Notes: generated from the letters alone by a model not told the origin. A stretch of 63,516 nt of DNA from Candidatus Mediterraneibacter intestinavium (GCA_019119205.1 DWXK01000011.1:1-63516); one strand, 5' to 3'. Positions 36,932 to 46,471 are shown, counted from the first letter of the stretch. A program made the numbers and translations.

Positions 36932-38320
36932 TCATGCATGCGGGATATTCGTAAACTCACTGATCTCCCGGCTGACCGTACACAGATCCTCCACGGACAG
37001 ATCATGCAGATCTTTATGTCCTGTGATGCGCGCAAACATCTTCAGTTCCTCCAGCGATACATTGAGGAAGTTTGCCACTCTCGCCGCAGCGGCATCCTCG
37101 TGAAGACGTTCTCTTAAGTCCTCATCCTGGGTCGCTATCCCCATGGGGCACATTCCTGTTCCACAGATCTTATACTGCTGGCATGCCATAGCGATCAATG
37201 CGGAAGACGCAACTGCCACCGCATCCGCTCCCATTGCGATCGCCTTTGCAAAGTCAGAGGAAACACGGAGGCCGCCTGTGACGATCAGGCTGATGTCCGA
37301 TCCTATGCTGTCCAGATATTTTCTGGCACGGTACAGTGCATAGACGGTCGGCACACTGGCAGAATCCCGCAGAAGCTTTGGTGAGGATCCCGTGGCTCCG
37401 CCTCGCCCGTCGATGGTGATAAAGTCCGGTTCTGCATACACACAGAACGCCAGGTCTCTCTCGATCCTTCCCGCCGCGATCTTCACGCCGACCGGGCGTC
37501 CTTCCGAAGCATACCGAAGCTGAGTGATCAGGTTCTTCAGGTCCTCCTTTGTCTCGATCCCCGGGAATCTGGAAGGCGCGATCACATCTTTTCCCATAGG
37601 CTTGTTACGGATCCGGCTGATCTCCTCCGTCACTTTCTCGCCGGGCAGATGACCTCCCATCCCGGGCTTTGTCCCCTGACCGATCTTGATCTCTATGGCG
37701 TCCGCATTTCTTAAATTCTCCGGCGTTACGCTGTAGAGATTTCCTACATACTCAAATATGTACTTCTCCGCCGCCTCCATCTCTTCCGGAAGGATCCCTC
37801 CCTCTCCGGAACACATCGCCGTATGCGCCATCGCAGATCCTTTTGCCAGGGAGATCTTTGCCTCCCGGGAAAGAGCGCCAAAAGACATATGTGAGATATA
37901 GACCGGGTTATCCAGGATCAGCGGTTTTGCCGCATGACTTCCGATCACGGTCCTGGTGTCTACCGGCGCATCCTCATCAAGCGGCATGGGATCGAGCTGA
38001 GCCCCCAGGATCAGGATATCATCCCAGCCCGGCATTGGGATCTCCGTTCCCATCGCCGCGGAAATACTCGTTCCGGTCACCGCCATCTCGTGTATCTCTT
38101 TCATGTATCTGCAGGACTCATCCTGCCGGACAAATTCCTTCGGATAATCCAGCTTCAGTTCTTTCTTTTCCGGCACAGCCGCAGTCTTTTCCTCCTCATA
38201 GAAATAAAACTTATCCGCCGGCTGATGACAGACCGGGCACTCCTTCAGTTCGGAAAAGTTCTTTTTCTCCTGCTCTTCATCAAAAATATACCCGCACACA
38301 CTGCATCTGTACTTTGCCAT
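36932..38320 (-). CDS. Glutamate synthase-like FMN protein with N-terminal rubredoxin
   Basis: 462 aa from 38320 (AAGGAGGAAG). Residues 1-40 form a rubredoxin: C6/C9 and C28/C31. The remainder is the GltB central/FMN-binding domain (Glu_synthase): SHMSFGALSREAKISLAKG, KIGQGTKPGMGGHLPG, ITIDGRGGATGSSP and the Fe-S cysteines in CGTGMCPMGIATQD. The glutamine amidotransferase domain is absent, so ammonia must come from elsewhere or the enzyme is not a classical glutamate synthase. Common in Lachnospiraceae-type anaerobes; real substrate unproven. Confidence 0.9.
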   Translation of the reverse strand: MAKYRCSVCGYIFDEEQEKKNFSELKECPVCHQPADKFYFYEEEKTAAVPEKKELKLDYPKEFVRQDESCRYMKEIHEMAVTGTSISAAMGTEIPMPGWDDILILGAQLDPMPLDEDAPVDTRTVIGSHAAKPLILDNPVYISHMSFGALSREAKISLAKGSAMAHTAMCSGEGGILPEEMEAAEKYIFEYVGNLYSVTPENLRNADAIEIKIGQGTKPGMGGHLPGEKVTEEISRIRNKPMGKDVIAPSRFPGIETKEDLKNLITQLRYASEGRPVGVKIAAGRIERDLAFCVYAEPDFITIDGRGGATGSSPKLLRDSASVPTVYALYRARKYLDSIGSDISLIVTGGLRVSSDFAKAIAMGADAVAVASSALIAMACQQYKICGTGMCPMGIATQDEDLRERLHEDAAAARVANFLNVSLEELKMFARITGHKDLHDLSVEDLCTVSREISEFTNIPHA

Positions 38321-38539
38321 ACCTGCTTCCTCCTTTCGCATTTTTATTTATCTGTTTATACCCAGTATACCTTACAGATGCCGATCCCACAATCGGATTT
38401 CTCCCTTTGATACAGTTCACGCACCGCCGCCCATATGCATAATTTACCAATTTCTTACATAGTCTATGATACGTCAGAAGGACAGCTATTAGAATCTTGT
38501 TCCCAGAATAATCATCGTATATTGAAAGAGGAGATATTT

Positions 38540-39274
38540 ATGGAGCCAACCATCGGAATCGTTGTCTGCGGTTTCACCGGAAACCGCCAGTTTGTCACCA
38601 ATCCTTACATCCAGGCAGTCCGCTATTCAAAAGGTCTGCCCATCATACTCCCGCTGGTCCGCAGCGACCGCGTTCTGGAGCAGTACACGGAACTGTGCGA
38701 CGGCTTCCTCTTCTGCGGAGGCGAAGACATCACGCCCCTCCTCTTCGGCGAGGAACCGAAAGACTGCAGCGGAAAGACATGCATCACTGTGGACCTGTTT
38801 CAGATCCGGCTCATGAAAAAGATCCTGCAGACCGGCAAACCCGTATTTGCCATCTGCCGCGGCATGCAGATCTTAAGCGTCGCATGCGGAGGGAGCGTCT
38901 GGCAGGATATGAAGATGATACCCGGCGGAAATATCTTAAACCATATGCAGAATTCTTCGGCAAGAAGCGATATCAGCCACCGGATCCGCACGGAGCGGAG
39001 CAGCAGGCTGCGGCAGTACATCGGCTCCACACTCTATGTAAACAGCTTCCATCACCAGTCAGTCAATGCGCCGGGAAAAGACATGCTGGTCAGCGCCCGG
39101 GCGCAGGACGGCACCATCGAAGCCATCGAGCTCTCCGGACATCCTTTTGCCCTGGGCGTTCAGTGGCACCCGGAATGCATGTACCGTACTTCGCCGGAGA
39201 TGCGCTCTCTTTTTCATGAATTTATATCCCATTCGCTCATAAAGAACAGCGATCCCGGACATAATAACGACTGA
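38540..39274 (+). CDS. Peptidase C26 / gamma-glutamyl-GABA hydrolase-like protein
   Basis: 244 aa from the ATG at 38540 (gaaagaggag upstream). Class I glutamine amidotransferase-like fold with nucleophile C106 (VFAICRGMQILSV) and H210/E212 (GVQWHPE). The oxyanion part GGEDITPLLFGE is typical of PuuD. It cleaves gamma-glutamyl amides. Divergent from the rubredoxin-glutamate synthase gene, which may be a functional link in glutamate metabolism. Confidence 0.9.
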   Translation: MEPTIGIVVCGFTGNRQFVTNPYIQAVRYSKGLPIILPLVRSDRVLEQYTELCDGFLFCGGEDITPLLFGEEPKDCSGKTCITVDLFQIRLMKKILQTGKPVFAICRGMQILSVACGGSVWQDMKMIPGGNILNHMQNSSARSDISHRIRTERSSRLRQYIGSTLYVNSFHHQSVNAPGKDMLVSARAQDGTIEAIELSGHPFALGVQWHPECMYRTSPEMRSLFHEFISHSLIKNSDPGHNND

Positions 39275-39317
39275 ACCTTGTTTCAATCATTATTTGTTTT
39301 AAAGGAGGAAATCAGAC

Positions 39318-39500
39318 ATGTCAGAAATATCCATTCTCGATCTGCAGAACCTGCGCCATCTGATCGGCGGCTACAACACCACCCACTGCAAAATGACGGA
39401 GTACGCTTCCCAGGTACAGGATCCGGAGATCAAAAAGCTGTTCCAGGACGCGGCGGATTCCGCGATGAAAAATAAACAGGAACTCATGAAATTTCTGTAG
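39318..39500 (+). CDS. CotF-like spore coat protein, first half
   Basis: 60 aa; AAAGGAGG precedes the ATG. Helical: LDLQNLRHLIGGYNTTHCKM, then QDPEIKKLFQDAADSAMKN. This is the two-helix pattern of the coat protein F family. The partner gene begins 14 nt later. Together they form a ferritin-like four-helix bundle in pieces (inference). Confidence 0.75.
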   Translation: MSEISILDLQNLRHLIGGYNTTHCKMTEYASQVQDPEIKKLFQDAADSAMKNKQELMKFL

Positions 39501-39514
39501 GAGGTAACGATATC

Positions 39515-39754
39515 ATGGAAGAAAAAGCAATGGTAGCCGACGCTCTCGTCGGTGTGAACGGAGAACTGAAAATGTTCGGAGACATGATCGCACAGACAGA
39601 GGACAAAGAACTCAAACAGTGCCTGAAACAGATCCGCAATCAGTGCGAGATGTCCCAGGAAAAGCTGTATGACGCGGCGCGCGAGAGAAGCTATTACGTG
39701 CCGGCGGCAAAGGCGACACAGGAAGAGATCGAACACGTAAGATCTATCCTTTAA
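39515..39754 (+). CDS. CotF-like spore coat protein, second half
   Basis: 79 aa; AGGAGGT upstream. MVADALVGVNGELKMFGDMI followed by LKQCLKQIRNQCEMSQEKLY and the tail RSYYVPAAKA match the C-terminal half of CotF family proteins (usually ending with a YY-P motif). Normal CotF is one chain of about 150 aa, so here it is split in two adjacent genes. Suggests a spore-former. Confidence 0.78.
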   Translation: MEEKAMVADALVGVNGELKMFGDMIAQTEDKELKQCLKQIRNQCEMSQEKLYDAARERSYYVPAAKATQEEIEHVRSIL

Positions 39755-39784
39755 ACAGACGCTTTCAGATCTGTAAAAAGAAAA

Positions 39785-39825
39785 CGGCGCAGTGAAGTCC
39801 CCGCTTTCACTGCGCCGCGCTTTTT
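39785..39825. terminator. Terminator between CotF pair and sugar kinase
   Basis: cggcgcagtgaa pairs with ttcactgcgccg, followed by cgcttttt on the plus strand and preceded by an A-run for the minus strand. Confidence 0.85.
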
Positions 39826-39860
39826 CACCCCTGAAGCAGAACCTGCTTGTTCAGCATTTC

Positions 39861-41375
39861 CTAATTCTTAAAATATTTCCAGGCAGATGAAAGTCCGTCG
39901 ATCACTGCTCTGTATCTCTGGTACTTTTCCTGGTAGATCTCCGCATATTCCTTCCGCGGCTGTACGGTCTTCGTGATCGTCACAGTCCTCTGGATCGCGC
40001 TTGTATAATCAGGATAGATCCCCGCCGCGATTCCTGCCGCCATGGCTGCACCCTGGGCTCCCAGTTCCTTGTCCTCGATCACATCGATGGGGATCTGGAG
40101 TACATCCGCAAAGATCTGGACCCAGACATCTGAATTCGCCGCGCCGCCGGAGAGTCTCACGGAAGACGGTATCTCTCTGTTTTTCAAAAGTTTCCTTACA
40201 TGAGTATAATGTGAGAACACGATTCCCTCATAGACTGCTCTCAGCATGTGATGCTTGTTATGGAATGCGGTCAGTCCCACAAAGGTTCCCTTCGCCAGTG
40301 CATCTTCGTTGGATCCGTTCAGGAACGGAAGGAAGATGATATCGCTGTCCTGAGGCTCGATCTCCTCCACCCATTTATTCGTGATATCGTACACCGATCC
40401 CCCTGCTGCCTTTGCCTCCGCTTTCTCATAAGACATCAGGTTGCGGATAAACCACTCCATATTGCCGGCTGACGTTGGACTGGATTCCTCCACGAGAAAA
40501 TACCCGGGAATACAGAACATGGAATTGAGCGCCACTGTCCCGTTGGTGACCGGTGTCTTCCGGATAAATTCATTGATGCTCCACGTCCCCGCAATCATGC
40601 ACATCTCGTTCTCATCAGACAGACCGGATGCGATCCCGCATGCATTCACATCAAACATTCCCGCAGCCACCGGGATCCCCGCCGGCAGCGTAGTCTTCTC
40701 CGCAGCCTCCTCTGTGACATATCCGCAGATATCAGAAGAATACTTAAGAGGCGGCAGCTTGTCATACACTTCTCCCAGTCCGAAAAGTTCCATCAGTTCT
40801 CTGTCGTATGACTTTGTCGTCAGGTTCACAAAATTCGCTCCTGAAAAATCTGTATACTCTGCATAAGCCTCTCCGGTGAGCATGAAACGGATATAGTCCT
40901 TCACTGCAAAAATATACTGAGTCCTCTTCAGCACCTCCGGGTCATTGTCCCTCAGCCACGCGAGGATGCTGACCGGCTGGCAGGCAAGGATATCCTGAAA
41001 TGTCTTTTCATAGACTTTCTCTTTCGTCCCGTCCTGTGCCCACTTTTCCACATACTCCCACGCACGGGCATCTGTGGAAATGATACCGTTGTATGACGGT
41101 TTTCCATCATATCCTACCATGTACAGCCCTTTCCCGTGTCCGGAAAAAGAAACTCCCGCGATCTCGTTTGGATCGATTCCGCTCTTCCGGACCGCCTCAC
41201 GGACTGCCTGCGCATTGACCTCCCACAGTTCATTCATATCCCGCTCTGTATAGCCGGACTTCGGTGTGAGTGTCACTGTCGGCACGCTCGCCACTGAGAT
41301 CTGCTTCCCGTCCTCATCAAAGACCGCCGCCTTTGAAAACGTACCGCCATTGTCAATTCCAACCAAATACCTCAT
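39861..41375 (-). CDS. FGGY-family carbohydrate kinase (L-xylulokinase-like)
   Basis: 504 aa. Two actin-like domains. IGIDNGGTFSKAAVF-type N-terminus (YLVGIDNGGTFSKAAVFDE), GVSFSGHGKGLYMVG, catalytic aspartate in GMFDVNACGIASG, ATP loop GTWSINEF and C-terminal LSGGAANSDVWVQIFADVLQ. The GHGKGLY stretch is more like LyxK (L-xylulose or 3-keto-L-gulonate kinase) than XylB. Isolated, with no sugar transporter or isomerase close by, so the sugar cannot be assigned. Confidence 0.88.
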   Translation of the reverse strand: MRYLVGIDNGGTFSKAAVFDEDGKQISVASVPTVTLTPKSGYTERDMNELWEVNAQAVREAVRKSGIDPNEIAGVSFSGHGKGLYMVGYDGKPSYNGIISTDARAWEYVEKWAQDGTKEKVYEKTFQDILACQPVSILAWLRDNDPEVLKRTQYIFAVKDYIRFMLTGEAYAEYTDFSGANFVNLTTKSYDRELMELFGLGEVYDKLPPLKYSSDICGYVTEEAAEKTTLPAGIPVAAGMFDVNACGIASGLSDENEMCMIAGTWSINEFIRKTPVTNGTVALNSMFCIPGYFLVEESSPTSAGNMEWFIRNLMSYEKAEAKAAGGSVYDITNKWVEEIEPQDSDIIFLPFLNGSNEDALAKGTFVGLTAFHNKHHMLRAVYEGIVFSHYTHVRKLLKNREIPSSVRLSGGAANSDVWVQIFADVLQIPIDVIEDKELGAQGAAMAAGIAAGIYPDYTSAIQRTVTITKTVQPRKEYAEIYQEKYQRYRAVIDGLSSAWKYFKN

Positions 41376-41552
41376 CGCCTTACCTCCTGATGCTCCTGTT
41401 TTTTCTTACTGTAAAACGTTGTCTATATTATACAGAAGAAGGCGCTGTAAAACAATACAAATCAGGAATTTTCCACAAACATACCACTTCTACAGTTACA
41501 GATCACACCGAACTGCCGCCCGATACGCACTCGTCGCGCTGCCACGTTCCAG

Positions 41553-42413
41553 TTACAGGATATATCTCCTCACCGCTTCCGCCACGCCGTCCCGGTCATT
41601 CGTCCCGGTCACGGCATCCGCCTCTTTTTTCAGCTCCGGCACAGCATTTCCCATGGCGATCCTCAGCCCCGCAGCCCGGAACATGGACAGGTCATTCTCC
41701 CCGTCCCCGATACAGGCGACTTCCTCTTTCTCTATCCCCAGGTATCCTGACAGAGCCTGAAGCGCATTTCCCTTGGAGGCTCCCGCCGAGAATACTTCCA
41801 CATACATCCCGGTGTAGGCAGCCGACAGTTCCGGGAACCCGGCAAGCATCTCCTGCACACGCTCTCTTGCCGACGGAGACATGAAATAGAACTGAAGTTC
41901 CTCCACCTCATGCCTGCTTGTCCTCACTGTCTCCGACATGTCCCGCACCCAGCGCACAGCCCCCGCATCCTTTCCATAGACAAGATGTCCCAGAAGGACA
42001 AGGATCCTGCCCTGGAGCAGATACTCGTGGTCAATATGCGACGTGACTCCCAGCCGGATCCCGCGGCATGCCTCAAGGAGAGCCAGCGCAGAATCCCTCG
42101 GGATCATCTCCTGAAAGATTTCCCTCTTCTCCCGGATATCCGTCACCTGGGCTCCGTTGGATGTGATCACATAGCGGAACAGTCCCTTATTCTCACGGAT
42201 GTCTTCAGCTGCTTTTCTGTAGCCTGCTATATTTTTTCTCAGCGTTCCTGCCGCCAGCCTGTGGGGGATGCACGCCATGCTGCGCCCGGTCGCAGGGACG
42301 ACAGTGATCCCCGCTTCCGCCGCGTCCCGGAGAGCTCTTATCGTGCCATCCGTGATCCGGCTCCTCCCATCCAAACAGGTACCGTCCATGTCAACTGCAA
42401 GAAGCTTTATCAT
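41553..42413 (-). CDS. HAD-family phosphatase (Cof subfamily IIB)
   Basis: 286 aa behind AAGGAGG. Motif I VDMDGTCLD at 7-15, motif II VITSNGAQV, motif III K in GASKGNALQAL, motif IV IGDGENDLSMFRAAG. The C2 cap lies between. Cof-type phosphatases hydrolyse sugar phosphates or pyridoxal phosphate. No linked pathway. Confidence 0.92.
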   Translation of the reverse strand: MIKLLAVDMDGTCLDGRSRITDGTIRALRDAAEAGITVVPATGRSMACIPHRLAAGTLRKNIAGYRKAAEDIRENKGLFRYVITSNGAQVTDIREKREIFQEMIPRDSALALLEACRGIRLGVTSHIDHEYLLQGRILVLLGHLVYGKDAGAVRWVRDMSETVRTSRHEVEELQFYFMSPSARERVQEMLAGFPELSAAYTGMYVEVFSAGASKGNALQALSGYLGIEKEEVACIGDGENDLSMFRAAGLRIAMGNAVPELKKEADAVTGTNDRDGVAEAVRRYIL

Positions 42414-42450
42414 CTACTGTACCTCCTTAATGCACTTCTTCTCACCGCTG

Positions 42451-42648
42451 TCACAGAAGCCCGTACACTTCATACATACTGATCATGCTCTGGTAAGTCA
42501 TCTTCCGCCCCATGAGCTGCCGGTATGTAGCTGATCTTGTCTTTCCTTTCTCTTTCAGGTCATCCATCTGTCTCTGAATGCTGTCGTATTCTTTCTGGAT
42601 ATTTCTGAGCATCTCCTCAAACGCTTCCAATCTCTCCATAGCCGTCAC
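42451..42648 (-). CDS. Small coiled-coil protein coupled to AIM24 gene
   Basis: 65 aa if started at the GTG 42648 that overlaps the AIM24 stop (GTGA), or 62 aa from the ATG at 42639. Nearly all helical with heptads (EEMLRNIQKEYDSIQRQMDDL), then YRQLMGRKMTYQSMIS. No known domain. Tight coupling suggests that it partners the AIM24-like protein. Confidence 0.65.
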   Translation of the reverse strand: MTAMERLEAFEEMLRNIQKEYDSIQRQMDDLKEKGKTRSATYRQLMGRKMTYQSMISMYEVYGLL

Positions 42649-43403
42649 TGCACCGGAGCCAGAAGGACTCTCCCGGTTCCCCTGTAAACATTTACAAGAC
42701 CTTCGCCCGACGCCGCGGAACCGATCAGGCTTTTCCCGGATCTCTCCACCGTAAAATCAAGGCTCCCGCTCCATGCGACAGCAAAACTTCCGTCCACCTT
42801 CAGTACATCATTTTCAAGTTCGATCTCAACCAGTTCTTCTTTCGGGCATGCAGATTCCAAGCAGACAATCCCTTTCCCCTGAATCCCAAGATTAAACAGA
42901 CCTTCATTTCCTGCCGCTGCCGAAGAAAAATTTGACCGCATGACCGCCTTATGTTTGAGGGATGCCTCGCAGGCAAGGAAAAGGCCGTCGTCAAGTACGA
43001 TGGATCCGTTCCAGTCATTCAGATCGACCAGAAGGATGTGTTTGTAAGTCGGTTCCAGTACGAGTATACCATCACCTTTATACTCCGGCTTGATCGCTGA
43101 CTCTCCGGTCACAGACCCACGGACTGCTTTTCCAAAGAAATCGCCCACCCCTTTGACTCCGGTTGTAGCGTTCACATTTCCCGCCATCCACTGCATAGCA
43201 CCTGCCTGCAGCGTGATGCTGGATTTTGACACATCACATACCACCTGTCTTCTGCGCACATTCATCTTGCTTTCATAATATGCTACCGCCGCATTTTCAG
43301 GCATGACGCTCAGATCCTTCTGATATTCGATCACGGTAAAAGCACCCATCGAATCGATCACTTTCACATCGTCATTGTCAGTAAAATTTTTAATCCTGAA
43401 CAT
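42645..43403 (-). CDS. AIM24-family beta-rich protein (DUF124)
   Basis: 252 aa, mostly beta strands. Family marks: VICDVSKSSITLQAG-like segment (QVVCDVSKSSITLQAG), MQWMAGNV, the turn GKAVRGSVTGES and repeated G-x-G strands such as GIQGKGIVCLES. Bacterial members have the mitochondrial AIM24 fold (double-stranded beta helix) and no settled function. ATG behind AGGAGG. First of two overlapping genes. Confidence 0.85.
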   Translation of the reverse strand: MFRIKNFTDNDDVKVIDSMGAFTVIEYQKDLSVMPENAAVAYYESKMNVRRRQVVCDVSKSSITLQAGAMQWMAGNVNATTGVKGVGDFFGKAVRGSVTGESAIKPEYKGDGILVLEPTYKHILLVDLNDWNGSIVLDDGLFLACEASLKHKAVMRSNFSSAAAGNEGLFNLGIQGKGIVCLESACPKEELVEIELENDVLKVDGSFAVAWSGSLDFTVERSGKSLIGSAASGEGLVNVYRGTGRVLLAPVQ

Positions 43404-43450
43404 TCGCCGCTCCTCCTTAAATAAATAATATATGTCTTATAACACTACAC

Positions 43451-45598
43451 TTAAGTATACCTGATGGAGTTCCGTTTGTCAGCATCCTTTTCCCGTGTTT
43501 TAATCCCCAGCATCCCTTCAGCCCTGCTTTTTGCCGACCGGTAGATCACATAGAAAAACAGCAGGACCAGAACACAGACCACGGAGAGTATCCCGATATT
43601 TTTTATCTCTGAAAAAGTATACCTCCTGTCATTGATCCAGTTCTGGAACACCACAAACAGCATCCCGACAGCGCATCCCAGGATCCCCGGATAAGTAAAT
43701 ATCTTCGAAAGCTGGCTGTTCAGCACCCCTCTCTGGTATCTGCAGTCCGCCCCCAGCTTCTGAAGGCTTTCGAACACCTCCCGGTTGTCAGCCGCCACGG
43801 AGATCCCTCTCACATAGGTCATGACCGCTGCCGTTGCAAGAGTGATGATAAAGATATACAGGCAGAGCATGACATACACGCTGATGCTCTGGAGGATATC
43901 CTGACTGGATACGATCCGGAAATCCGGCACGTATTTCCACTCATTGATCAGCTGGGTATTTTCCGTACTCACATCCAGACGTCCGGAATAATCGTACTCC
44001 TGCCCCGCTTCCTGGGCTTTCTTTTCCTCCCACCTGTCATACAGGGACATGACAAACGTGTCCTCGGAAGCCCCCTCGATATACATCGCATACAATGCTT
44101 TTGCGAACGGATACGAGCCTTCCAGGTCCTCCACGTCGAACAGGACAAGATGCTCGCTCCAGGTTCCGCTGATCCCTTCGGTCAGCTCTGCGTAATCTTC
44201 GTTATCGATCACGTAGACATAAGGGTCTGACATCCTCGGCAGGTTGCCGTCCTCCAGCGTCCCGGCAAAGGAAAGCTCCTTCGCTGTCCCGGTGTCCGGG
44301 TTCGCCGCGCGGTACAGACCGTCCACATGCTCCCAGATGTTCTCCTGATACTCCGGTGTGATCACCGTTCTGTACGTGCCGGGTTCCACTTCTGCTGTTC
44401 TCCCGGTAAGCGTCTCATACATTTCCTCCGAGAGGAAAAGCGAAGTCTTCGCATGATCCCGGTCTACAGACACATACTGCCCATCCTCTGTATAATCCGT
44501 CGTATTATGGGAGATCACCAGATCCGCCCCGTATCCTTCTGCATAATCCCGGATCTGCACATCATATCCCTCCGCCGTATCAAAGATGTCCTCTTTTGTG
44601 AGCGTATTCTCCCCGGCTGGATAATGCATGGCAAATCCTTTCGTGTTCTCCATGCTTCCCAGACTGCCCGAGTCAAGGTAAGTCAGTCCGAAGGAACAGG
44701 CGAACAGACAGGCAAACAGAAGCAGGACGATCACGCACATGTTCCTCGTCGCAGATCTTGCCGAGAATCTCATCAGGCTCACAGAGACCATGTTTTTATA
44801 AAATCTCCTCCTGTTCCGGTCTGCCCGGCTCCCTCCCACGATGTTCAGGAGCACCAGATAGATCCCTGCCACCGCAAAGACATAGAACAGATTTGTCACA
44901 GAAGGCGCGCTCCTCCCCAGAAGATAGACACTCATCTGCGGGATCCCCAGCGCAAGCAGTATCCCCAGAGGGATCATCACGATCCCTGCCGGCAGAGTCC
45001 AGGAAGGGATCTTTTTCACCATCTCCGGCTGATGCTGCGTCCTTAAGATCTTCATGATATCCGTCCGCCGGACAAAGCGGTATCCGGCGATCCCCAGGAG
45101 CAGGGCAAGGAGAACTGCGAAGCCCGCTCCCACCACAACTCCGCCAAAGCCAAACCGGTACACCATTTCATCCGTGGAGACCAGAAACGATTCGAACAGC
45201 TTCCAGATCAGCCAGGACGCCGGGACTGCCGCCGCAAGCCCTGCAAGGGAAGCGTATGCTGTAACCCCGGCAAGTTCCCGAAAGAGCAGCCGGTTCAGAT
45301 TTCTTTTCTGCTCTCCCAGCGCCAGAAAGATGCCGTACTCCCGGCTCTTATAGCGGAAGAACAGCATGGACGCATAGAGAGTAAAGATGGAACATCCCGC
45401 CGCAGTCGCCGCCATGAGCAGCGTCGCCATCTTCCGGGTGTCCCCGCCCTCCGGAAGGAACTCCTGGACTGTAGGGCCGAAATACATCATGGCAAACGCC
45501 CCGATCAGAAGGACCGAGAGAAAGATACAGAAAGCGAGCATCCGGTACTGTCCCCTGTTCTTCTCCCGAAGCTTGTCAAACAGTTTACTCTTCGTCAT
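43451..45598 (-). CDS. FtsX-like ABC permease (BceB-type)
   Basis: 715 aa from the ATG at 45598 behind GGAGGTGCGGGCG. Ten helices: one, a group of seven, then a large extracytoplasmic domain of about 220 aa (about 320-560) before the last three; this arrangement is that of BceB/VraG transporters for bacitracin or lantibiotic resistance. Coupling helix sequences such as YKSREYGIFLALGEQKRNL match the family. The ATPase precedes it with a 14-nt overlap. Divergent from a two-component system, which likely controls it. Confidence 0.88.
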   Translation of the reverse strand: MTKSKLFDKLREKNRGQYRMLAFCIFLSVLLIGAFAMMYFGPTVQEFLPEGGDTRKMATLLMAATAAGCSIFTLYASMLFFRYKSREYGIFLALGEQKRNLNRLLFRELAGVTAYASLAGLAAAVPASWLIWKLFESFLVSTDEMVYRFGFGGVVVGAGFAVLLALLLGIAGYRFVRRTDIMKILRTQHQPEMVKKIPSWTLPAGIVMIPLGILLALGIPQMSVYLLGRSAPSVTNLFYVFAVAGIYLVLLNIVGGSRADRNRRRFYKNMVSVSLMRFSARSATRNMCVIVLLLFACLFACSFGLTYLDSGSLGSMENTKGFAMHYPAGENTLTKEDIFDTAEGYDVQIRDYAEGYGADLVISHNTTDYTEDGQYVSVDRDHAKTSLFLSEEMYETLTGRTAEVEPGTYRTVITPEYQENIWEHVDGLYRAANPDTGTAKELSFAGTLEDGNLPRMSDPYVYVIDNEDYAELTEGISGTWSEHLVLFDVEDLEGSYPFAKALYAMYIEGASEDTFVMSLYDRWEEKKAQEAGQEYDYSGRLDVSTENTQLINEWKYVPDFRIVSSQDILQSISVYVMLCLYIFIITLATAAVMTYVRGISVAADNREVFESLQKLGADCRYQRGVLNSQLSKIFTYPGILGCAVGMLFVVFQNWINDRRYTFSEIKNIGILSVVCVLVLLFFYVIYRSAKSRAEGMLGIKTREKDADKRNSIRYT

Positions 45599-46340
45599 CG
45601 CCCGCACCTCCCAGTTCCCGGAGCACCTCCAGAAGTTCATCCATGAACTCTCTCCTGGTCCCTTTCCTTGTCAGTTCGGTATAGATCGTTCCGTCTCTTA
45701 AGACGATGACCCGGTCGCAGAACGATGCCGCAAAGCTGTCGTGGGTCACCATGAACACTGTGGCGTCCATCTCTTCTTTCGCCTGAAGAAAAGCGTCGAT
45801 CACTGCCCGGCAGGAACGGCTGTCCAGGTTTCCGGTGGGCTCGTCGGCAAGCAGGATATAAGGGGAGTTCATAAGCGCCCGCGCCACCGCCGTGCGCTGC
45901 TTCTCTCCTCCCGAGATCTCCGCCGGATATTTGTCCCGGATCTTCTCGATCCCGAACGCCTCGCAGAATCTGGCCGCCTTCGCCTCCATCTGTGGGACCG
46001 GCCTGGATGCGATCACCTGGGGCAGGCAGATATTTTCAAAGACGGTCAGTCCGTCAAGGAGCATAAAATCCTGAAAAACGAATCCGAGATTCTGATTTCT
46101 CACTTTTGCAAGCCCCGTCTCGTCCAATCCGGACAGGTCTTTCCCGTTTAAGAATATCTTTCCGGAATCGTGAGGGATAAAACAGGAGATGCAGTTCAAA
46201 AGCGTGGTCTTCCCGGAGCCGCTGGGACCCATGACCGCCACGAACTCTCCTTTCTCCACCTGAAACGACAGATTTTTTAATACCGGATATACATGGTCTC
46301 CGGTCCGGTATGATTTGCTGAGATCTTCAACTTTTAACAT
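45585..46340 (-). CDS. ABC transporter ATPase (BceA/MacB type)
   Basis: 251 aa, ATG at 46340 behind GAGGAGGACACG. Walker A GPSGSGKTTLL, Q-loop VFQDFMLLDGLT, signature ISGGEKQRTAVARAL, Walker [14 protein letters not shown]-loop VTHD. Couples to the FtsX-like permease. Antimicrobial peptide sensing and resistance is likely by family and by the two-component neighbour, though classical Bce partners are OmpR-type, not LytTR. Confidence 0.93.
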   Translation of the reverse strand: MLKVEDLSKSYRTGDHVYPVLKNLSFQVEKGEFVAVMGPSGSGKTTLLNCISCFIPHDSGKIFLNGKDLSGLDETGLAKVRNQNLGFVFQDFMLLDGLTVFENICLPQVIASRPVPQMEAKAARFCEAFGIEKIRDKYPAEISGGEKQRTAVARALMNSPYILLADEPTGNLDSRSCRAVIDAFLQAKEEMDATVFMVTHDSFAASFCDRVIVLRDGTIYTELTRKGTRREFMDELLEVLRELGGAGDDEE

Positions 46341-46419
46341 GACGTGTCCTCCTCTGCTGCATTTTCTGTATCTATTATAAAAAATGCCGCGGAAGCAGAA
46401 CATTTCTCAGAAGGGTAAG

Positions 46420-46471
46420 TTTGGAACTGATTTTGGAAAGTCTGGTATTTCATTTACAAATCAGCTATAAT
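46420..46471 (+). promoter_or_regulatory. Putative LytTR-controlled promoter between transporter and two-component genes
   Basis: A TATAAT at 46466-46471 has no good -35, as expected for an activated promoter. Upstream is a direct repeat: tttggaa at 46420-46426 and again at 46432-46438, 12 bp apart. LytTR regulators bind spaced direct repeats, so this is a candidate site. Its orientation to the divergent transporter is open. Confidence 0.4.
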
